Virus record (IMG/VR): IMGVR_UViG_3300025383_000066
Coordinates: 1 to 33,730 of that record
From: a virus
Reading direction: 5' to 3' (one strand)
Length of the DNA: 33,730 nucleotides
Shown: piece after piece, positions 30,058-33,730 of the stretch
Numbering within the stretch: position 1 is the stretch's first letter
Layout of the letters: every line of letters starts with the position of its first letter
The notes under the pieces: model-generated
What the model was told of the DNA's origin: nothing
What the model saw: the letters and a program-made list of their open reading frames with translations, nothing else
Database searches by the model: none
Translations under genes and position numbers: made by a program

Positions 30058-30316
30058 TAATAACCAAAAAGCTATTGTGGAGGCTCTCAGAGCTGTTGGA
30101 GCTACTGTTTACCATATAAAAGAGCCTTGTGACCTTTTAGTTGGCTATCATGGTCAGACCTTGCTTATGGAGGTCAAAAACTTAGACAATTCTTATGGCA
30201 AAAAAGGATTTAATGCAAACCAAAAGCATTTTGCTGAAAATTGGAAAGGAGGAGCTTTTTGCCTTGTAGATAGCATTGAATCAGCTCTCAGAATGTTAAA
30301 CATAATGGTTGATTAA
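30035..30316 (+). CDS. VRR-NUC-type nuclease (93 aa)
   Basis: Started at 30035 (MRTASRIDNN), with AAGGA eight bases upstream. The short PD-(D/E)XK core is visible: IVEALRAVGATVYHIKEPCD places the Asp at 33, and LLMEVKN gives Glu46 and Lys48; GYHGQ joins them. Such stand-alone VRR-NUC proteins of phages are thought to cut branched DNA. It is in a block with ninB and another nuclease, which fits late-replication DNA processing. Confidence 0.78.
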   Translation: MRTASRIDNNQKAIVEALRAVGATVYHIKEPCDLLVGYHGQTLLMEVKNLDNSYGKKGFNANQKHFAENWKGGAFCLVDSIESALRMLNIMVD

Positions 30317-30317
30317 T

Positions 30318-30731
30318 ATGCAATACAAACTTGTTAATCCCCAGCAAGGTTCAGCTCTAATGAAAACCTTGTGGGCAAAAATGAAAACAGCATTGGAATT
30401 AGGGAAAACCCTAGTTCTTAATGTCCAGGAGGAAACCAGGACACATGACCAAAATGCCAAATTCCATGCAATTATTGCTGACATTGCAAAGCAGGCAGAG
30501 CATTATGGAGCTAAGTGGGATGTGGAGAGCTGGAAAAGATTTTTAATAGACCAATTTGCCTCAGAAACAGGGCTGAGAGCTTTCAAGGTAGCTCCATCCT
30601 TAGATGGGTATAGGATTGTGCAATTGGGGCTTCAGAGCCGTTCTTTTACCAAAGACCAAGCCAGTCAATTTGTGGACTGGTTAGAGGCTTGGTGTGCTCA
30701 GAAAGGAATTGAACTTGAAAGCAAACCCTAA
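30318..30731 (+). CDS. ninB: NinB recombination protein
   Basis: Started at 30318 (MQYKLVNPQQ), one base after the nuclease stop. The 137-aa protein shows the NinB pattern ETRTHDQNAKFHAIIADIAK, then WDVESWKRFLIDQFASETG and a C-terminal FTKDQASQFVDWLEAWCAQK. Lambda NinB (Orf) loads recombination proteins onto single-stranded DNA coated by SSB. Here it probably supports the Erf/YqaJ system encoded on the other strand. Confidence 0.9.
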   Translation: MQYKLVNPQQGSALMKTLWAKMKTALELGKTLVLNVQEETRTHDQNAKFHAIIADIAKQAEHYGAKWDVESWKRFLIDQFASETGLRAFKVAPSLDGYRIVQLGLQSRSFTKDQASQFVDWLEAWCAQKGIELESKP

Positions 30732-31071
30732 AAGGCAATATGTTAGAAGTACCAAACTTTTAAACAATATTAGATACTTACACTGCCATGCCTGTGGTGC
30801 TGATGACCAGACAATAGTGGGTGCTCACTCCAATAGCTTTGCACATGGAAAGGGCAGGGGAATAAAGGCTGATGACAATATGGTTGCTGCACTGTGCTGG
30901 GACTGCCACCATGCCTTAGACCAAGGACATTATCTAAATAAAGAGGAAAAGGAACAGTTTTGGATGGATGCCCATTTGAGGACTGTGTTTAGCCTGATAA
31001 AGGCTGACCTCTGGCCGTCCTCTGTTCCCCTGCCCCAAACCTACCTAGACTACCAAAACAAGCTAAATTAG
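30715..31071 (+). CDS. YbcO-like/HNH-type nuclease (118 aa, likely TTG start)
   Basis: The TTG at 30715 lies seven bases after AGGA and is preferred to the GTG at 30694; no ATG is available before the conserved part. The core HCHACGADDQTIVGAHSNSF and ALCWDCHHALDQG gives two CxxC pairs and His residues, a treble-clef (HNH/His-Me) nuclease like YbcO (DUF1364). It overlaps ninB by 17 bases. Its stop codon overlaps the stop of the convergent 55-aa gene. Confidence 0.72.
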   Translation: MKANPKRQYVRSTKLLNNIRYLHCHACGADDQTIVGAHSNSFAHGKGRGIKADDNMVAALCWDCHHALDQGHYLNKEEKEQFWMDAHLRTVFSLIKADLWPSSVPLPQTYLDYQNKLN

Positions 31072-31073
31072 CT
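31061..31073. terminator. Palindrome covering both convergent stop codons (weak bidirectional terminator candidate)
   Basis: AGCTAA-A-TTAGCT spans the overlapped stops of the plus (31069-31071) and minus (31068-31070) genes. T-rich runs follow on each side (CTTTTCT and TTGTTTTGG). The stem is short with almost no loop, so strength is doubtful. Rightward and lysis transcripts meet here. Confidence 0.35.
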
Positions 31074-31235
31074 CTTTTCTGGATGTGCCTTTTCCATAGG
31101 CAGATGCTCATGCTTTTTGAGCTTGTCTTCTAGCCTATGCAACTCATGCTCAGTCTTCTTTTCATGCTCTCTCAAAACCACATAATGTGATTTGGGAGAC
31201 TCATAAGTTTTGCCTGTAATTTTAAAGTTTTTCAT
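31068..31235 (-). CDS. Charged helical protein at the end of the lysis operon (55 aa)
   Basis: A short gene from the ATG at 31235, in an ATGA overlap with the endolysin stop. It begins MKNFKITGKTYESPKSHYVV and continues as a His/Lys/Glu-rich helix (LREHEKKTEHELHRLEDKLK). It may be a coiled coil. Overlap at both ends and clean composition support it. Unknown role in or after lysis. Confidence 0.6.
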   Translation of the reverse strand: MKNFKITGKTYESPKSHYVVLREHEKKTEHELHRLEDKLKKHEHLPMEKAHPEKS

Positions 31236-31651
31236 GCTATTTTCTTTCCTTCTTGAAGTTCAGCTAATGATAGTCCACCAGTGTATTGGAAATGTGCCAT
31301 CTCTTTAAAGTGAATCCATTTGCCTGCCCACTCTAGACCAGCTTGTTCACCTAATTCACCTATTGTTGCCCAAACTGGGTGACTTCCATCCCAATCAGCT
31401 TTTCCATTAACAAGAGGCACAACATCAACAGCACACCTATAGTTATGGAAAGACTCACCCCCTTTAGCATTTGTAACAATTCTTCCTTCTGTGGTTCTAC
31501 CTTGAGCATATAGTGCATCCTGGCTTTCATTATCCCTATATGTAGATGTAACCAACAAGTCAATGCCAGAATGTTGGCAAGCCTTAATAAAATCTTCAAC
31601 CTTTGCTTTAACTTCAGGTAGTAACTCATCTAAATTCCTTGAATTAATCAT
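31232..31651 (-). CDS. Endolysin, M15-type peptidase (L-Ala-D-Glu/D-Ala-D-Ala peptidase)
   Basis: A 139-aa protein. TSTYRDNESQDALYAQGRT is the M15 (VanY/Ply500-like) entry; zinc ligands are in SFHNYRCAVDVV (S-x-H-x4-A-x-D) and the C-terminal IHFKEMAHFQY (Glu and His). It cleaves peptidoglycan cross-link peptides. The ATG overlaps the holin stop. No signal peptide, so release through the holin is expected. Confidence 0.9.
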   Translation of the reverse strand: MINSRNLDELLPEVKAKVEDFIKACQHSGIDLLVTSTYRDNESQDALYAQGRTTEGRIVTNAKGGESFHNYRCAVDVVPLVNGKADWDGSHPVWATIGELGEQAGLEWAGKWIHFKEMAHFQYTGGLSLAELQEGKKIA

Positions 31652-32148
31652 TTTTCCTCCATAGGTGTTGATTTATGTAGCATTGCATCCTTGGCTTGTG
31701 AGCCTGCACTAGACCCAAAATAGAAACTCATGATAGCAGTCCAGGCTGTGCCAAGACTACCTAACATAAGTAGTAATGCATCTGATGTCTTGAATGTCTC
31801 CATCATCAATCCTACCAAGATACCAAAAAACCCTAATGTGACCATAATAGCCAAGGCTGGAGGAATAAATGAGTGAGTATTTGTTTGCATGTCCCTGGCT
31901 GACTTTCTGTCTTGGACTGCCAGTTGTTCGAAATCTAAACCCAATTCTTGTGCCTTTGCCTTAAGAGCTATCTCTGCTTGCTGGACACTTGCTATCTGGT
32001 CAGCAGTTAGTTTGCCATCATCAAGCATTTTTTTGGCATCATCTTGGGATATACCAAGAACTTTAGAGACTGCTTCATAGGCTAGACCCCCAAGAGGTCC
32101 TCCAATAGCTGTGGCAATAGTAGGTGCAATAGTTTTTAACCAATCCAT
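31648..32148 (-). CDS. Holin, GTA 3TM-type
   Basis: A 166-aa protein with strong ribosome site AGGAG five bases before the ATG. The N-terminal half is amphipathic with DFEQLAVQDRKSARDMQ before two spans (about 93-116 PPALAIMVTLGFFGILVGLM and 123-145 ALLLMLGSLGTAWTAIMSFY). This order matches the 3TM holin family of gene-transfer agents and phages. It forms the membrane lesion for the endolysin encoded next. Confidence 0.8.
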   Translation of the reverse strand: MDWLKTIAPTIATAIGGPLGGLAYEAVSKVLGISQDDAKKMLDDGKLTADQIASVQQAEIALKAKAQELGLDFEQLAVQDRKSARDMQTNTHSFIPPALAIMVTLGFFGILVGLMMETFKTSDALLLMLGSLGTAWTAIMSFYFGSSAGSQAKDAMLHKSTPMEEK

Positions 32149-32156
32149 ATTAACTC

Positions 32157-32421
32157 CTAGTTACAGTATCTTGGTGAATACCCTGTTTCCTGAAAAATTT
32201 TATAACACTCATATTCTTTGCTATCTGGCTTAAATTTCTTTTGAAACTCAATATGCCACTGCTCCTCTACTTTACTTCTTTGATAATCCCAGTGTATGTA
32301 ATACATCAAGCCTGCAACTGTGATGATGACCACCAAGATTGCAATACATATTGCAACTCTAAAATTCCATTTCTCTCTGTTTCTTTTTTTTCTGTAAGAC
32401 TCTTGCTCATCCTTTTTTTTT
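32157..32421 (-). CDS. -1-frame continuation of the lysis-cassette protein (membrane span)
   Basis: After the A9 run the -1 frame stays open for 85 codons to a stop at 32157, nine bases before the holin start. The peptide begins KDEQESYRKKRNREKWNF and contains one membrane span (VAICIAILVVIITVAGLMYY), then a soluble tail ending in SPRYCN. There is no usable start codon before the span in this frame, so it is made, if at all, by frameshift from the upstream frame. Relatives known to me appear to carry a C-terminal membrane span in one frame, which favours this as the true ending. The fusion would be 213 aa. Confidence 0.65.
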
Positions 32422-32797
32422 GAGCCTGTTCATATTTAGACTTGTCTTTCTCAAGTCTTGCTCTTTCCTCTTGGAAATCTGTCCACAAAGCACCTAGTTC
32501 TGGAGGAGCTTCATAAGTTAAGAGTTGCCTTAAATCATACTCAGCCTGCTGGAGTTGCTTTTTCTTGATGACATTCTCAAGAGCCTGGGCTTTTATGCTT
32601 TTGCCTTTTGGAGGATTCTTTTCTTTTTCTTTTAATTCTTTGTGGGCATTTTCTTGATGGTCAAAGAAATTGCCAACTCCCTCACTTAGCTCTGCATAAA
32701 TGCCATAAACTTCTTTTCCAACATTTTTAGCATCTTTGTAGATTGCCACCCCTTGCTTGATGGCACTCACAGCAGAGATGGCAAGCATGAAAGGCAT
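32306..32797 (-). CDS. Lysis-cassette coiled-coil protein, 0-frame product (163 aa)
   Basis: The first 128 residues are helical and charged: an N-terminal hydrophobic helix (MPFMLAISAVSAIKQGVAIY), NPPKGKSIKAQALENVIKKK and QAEYDLRQLLTYEAPPELGA, then Lys/Glu/Gln-rich helix up to the A9 run at 32413-32421. After the run the 0 frame adds 35 residues with no obvious structure (ending SWWSSSQLQA). It follows the XhlA-like gene by one base and precedes the holin. The family is unnamed to me. The frameshift is described separately. Confidence 0.7.
   Translation of the reverse strand: MPFMLAISAVSAIKQGVAIYKDAKNVGKEVYGIYAELSEGVGNFFDHQENAHKELKEKEKNPPKGKSIKAQALENVIKKKQLQQAEYDLRQLLTYEAPPELGALWTDFQEERARLEKDKSKYEQAQKKRMSKSLTEKKETERNGILELQYVLQSWWSSSQLQA
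32413..32421 (-). promoter_or_regulatory. A9 slippery run, candidate -1 frameshift site
   Basis: On the minus strand, C-AAAAAAAAA-GG. In 0 frame it reads CAA AAA AAA AGG, giving the classic heptamer A AAA AAA; a -1 slip continues as AAG GAT GAG. It is the point where the membrane-spanning continuation joins the upstream protein. A sequencing or assembly indel, or a real mutation, would look the same. Confidence 0.6.
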
Positions 32798-32798
32798 G

Positions 32799-33035
32799 TT
32801 ATTTCAAATTCACATAGTGAGAAATGAAACCAATAAAGCTAGATAGTCCTGAAACAACCATCATGCCTACCCAAAACCCACCCCTAGACTTATCAGCCAT
32901 AGAAACAAGTTTTTCAATAGATAACTCAAGTTTGTCTATTTTTCTTTCCATAGAATCAAACTTTTTTTCATAATCTTCTACTTTTTGCCAAAGTACTCCA
33001 TATTTGACAAGGTCAATTGGTGATTCTGTACTCAT
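32799..33035 (-). CDS. XhlA-like coiled-coil/membrane protein (78 aa), complete copy
   Basis: Residues 12-48 form a coiled coil (LWQKVEDYEKKFDSMERKID and LELSIEKLVSM), and residues 53-75 (GFWVGMMVVSGLSSFIGFIS) one membrane span. This is the layout of XhlA-type proteins, which pair with holins in lysis. It opens the lysis cassette, and its start overlaps the ejection-protein stop as ATGA. A second, partial copy sits at the other window end. Confidence 0.78.
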   Translation of the reverse strand: MSTESPIDLVKYGVLWQKVEDYEKKFDSMERKIDKLELSIEKLVSMADKSRGGFWVGMMVVSGLSSFIGFISHYVNLK

Positions 33036-33039
33036 GGTT
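32949..33039. repeat. Diverged direct repeat of 1-91
   Basis: The second member of the pair described for 1-91: 86 of 91 bases identical, five synonymous third-position changes, and loss of similarity right at the junction with the upstream gene. Confidence 0.85.
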
Positions 33040-33730
33040 GTTCCTTAGTAAGTCCACCTAATTTATTTCTTTGTTCATTTGCAAAAGAATTTTTATCAAA
33101 TTTTTCTTTAAACTTTTTAGCCATTGATACAGGATATGCAGATAAACCACCAGTTTTTGCAGATAATGCTTTTTCGCCTAAAGTTAATAAACCATTTGCA
33201 GCAAAATCACCTAACATTGCACTGTAAGTATTTGAATGACTAAATGTACCAGCATCAGGTTTACCAATTTTGCTGTTTAAAAGCCCTATTTCAGTTACAT
33301 CTTGCATAGCTTCTGGTGATAATGCTTCTTTTAAAATAGGTTTATTATTTCTTAAAAAATCGCCAAATTGATCTGATTTAACTCTTGATTCATTTGCATT
33401 AGTTAATACTTTTTTAGCTCTATCTAATTCACCATAAGTAATTGCTTCATGAGCAATATGATCTTCTGGTAATTCAGCTTTTAAACGTCTAATTGCTTCA
33501 GGTGTAGCAGTAGAAACATATTGTCTATGAAATTTTGCCGCATTTAAACTTTCACCTTGTGATGTACCACCTTCTAAATCTTTACCTTCTCCTATTGCTT
33601 TAGCATAGGCTGGATTAGAATCAATTACATCAAATCTTTCTTTTGCTGTTGCTTTTGCATCTTTAAGTAATGGATATAAAGGCGCAGCATCTTCTGTTAA
33701 TTCCATATTATTAAGATGCTCTCTAGTTAA
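33032..33730 (-). CDS. gp16-like ejection protein, second allele, N-terminus off the edge
   Basis: An open frame from the right edge through LTREHLNN and the ATG at 33706, ending KLGGLTKEQP. The frame has no stop before the edge, so it is the C-terminal part of a longer gene. It is collinear with the C-terminus of the 749-aa protein: an early PLYP/PLYKDA segment, a middle STATPEAIRRLKAELPED versus TSMPVDQFTHVIDTLKSMPD, and FLRNNKPILKEALSPEAM versus FLNDNKEVMNRLFSPEEM, then they diverge. It has about five CpG in 0.7 kb against about one in 2.25 kb, so its history differs. Confidence 0.7.
   Translation of the reverse strand, partial: LTREHLNNMELTEDAAPLYPLLKDAKATAKERFDVIDSNPAYAKAIGEGKDLEGGTSQGESLNAAKFHRQYVSTATPEAIRRLKAELPEDHIAHEAITYGELDRAKKVLTNANESRVKSDQFGDFLRNNKPILKEALSPEAMQDVTEIGLLNSKIGKPDAGTFSHSNTYSAMLGDFAANGLLTLGEKALSAKTGGLSAYPVSMAKKFKEKFDKNSFANEQRNKLGGLTKEQP

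Noticed and set aside
1-33730. Closed circle by joining position 33730 to 1
   Set aside because: Joining the ends would fuse the XhlA-like start to the middle of the second ejection-protein allele; the frames happen to agree but the complete copy shows a different continuation.
1-33730. Integrase, excision or attachment sites
   Set aside because: No tyrosine or serine recombinase motif was found in any plausible gene, and no att-like repeat pair was seen.

Overview
The window is almost entirely one tailed-phage genome, apparently a nearly complete, circularly permuted metagenomic contig. The virion genes follow the P22 order (small and large terminase, portal, scaffold, coat, gp4-like, gp10-like, then three ejection proteins of gp7/gp20/gp16 type), so it is a short-tailed (podovirus) phage. 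Base composition is AT-rich with extreme CpG avoidance. The overall gene style (Erf annealing protein, YqaJ exonuclease, NinB, TET-associated glycosyltransferase, M15 endolysin, DUF6496-like and GroES-like small proteins) resembles phages of freshwater Gram-negative, probably betaproteobacterial, hosts; the host is an inference from memory of families and is not proven here. No integrase and no CI-type repressor are visible, so a virulent life style is possible, although a Cro/YdaS-like regulator is present.

Layout. A divergent control region at 27006-27155 holds two perfect palindromes. To its right, a plus-strand operon (27156-31071) carries the Cro-like protein, a replication initiator with an iteron array inside its gene (candidate origin), a small replication-associated protein, an 80-aa partner plus a TET-associated glycosyltransferase (DNA hypermodification), Cys-rich and small proteins, a VRR-NUC nuclease, NinB and an HNH/YbcO-like nuclease. 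To its left, a long minus-strand set begins with recombination genes (erf, HNH homing endonuclease insertion, YqaJ exonuclease, 78-aa protein), then a winged-helix protein and a dense string of tiny genes including several single-membrane-span proteins, then a GroES-like protein and the terminase/head/tail module down to position 1. The head-tail module includes a fibre/tailspike block inserted between coat and gp4-like genes. The lysis cassette (XhlA-like, frameshifted membrane protein, 3TM-type holin, M15 endolysin, 55-aa protein) lies at 31068-33035 on the minus strand and is the continuation of the late operon across the contig ends; it converges on the plus operon with overlapping stop codons.

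The two window ends carry two different versions of the same junction: the gp16-like ejection protein followed by the XhlA-like gene. The XhlA-like starts match at 86 of 91 bases with all differences synonymous, while the ejection-protein C-termini are strongly diverged. The best explanation is a genome read around its circle into a second strain allele, or a real duplication.

Most notable: a probable -1 frameshift on an A9 run that decides whether a lysis-cassette protein gets a membrane span; an 11-bp-periodic iteron array in the initiator gene with each copy in a different reading frame; an orphan TET-associated glycosyltransferase; and CpG depletion (5 CpG in 2,140 nt of the portal region) broken by CpG-richer islands. 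All gaps between genes are under 300 bases.
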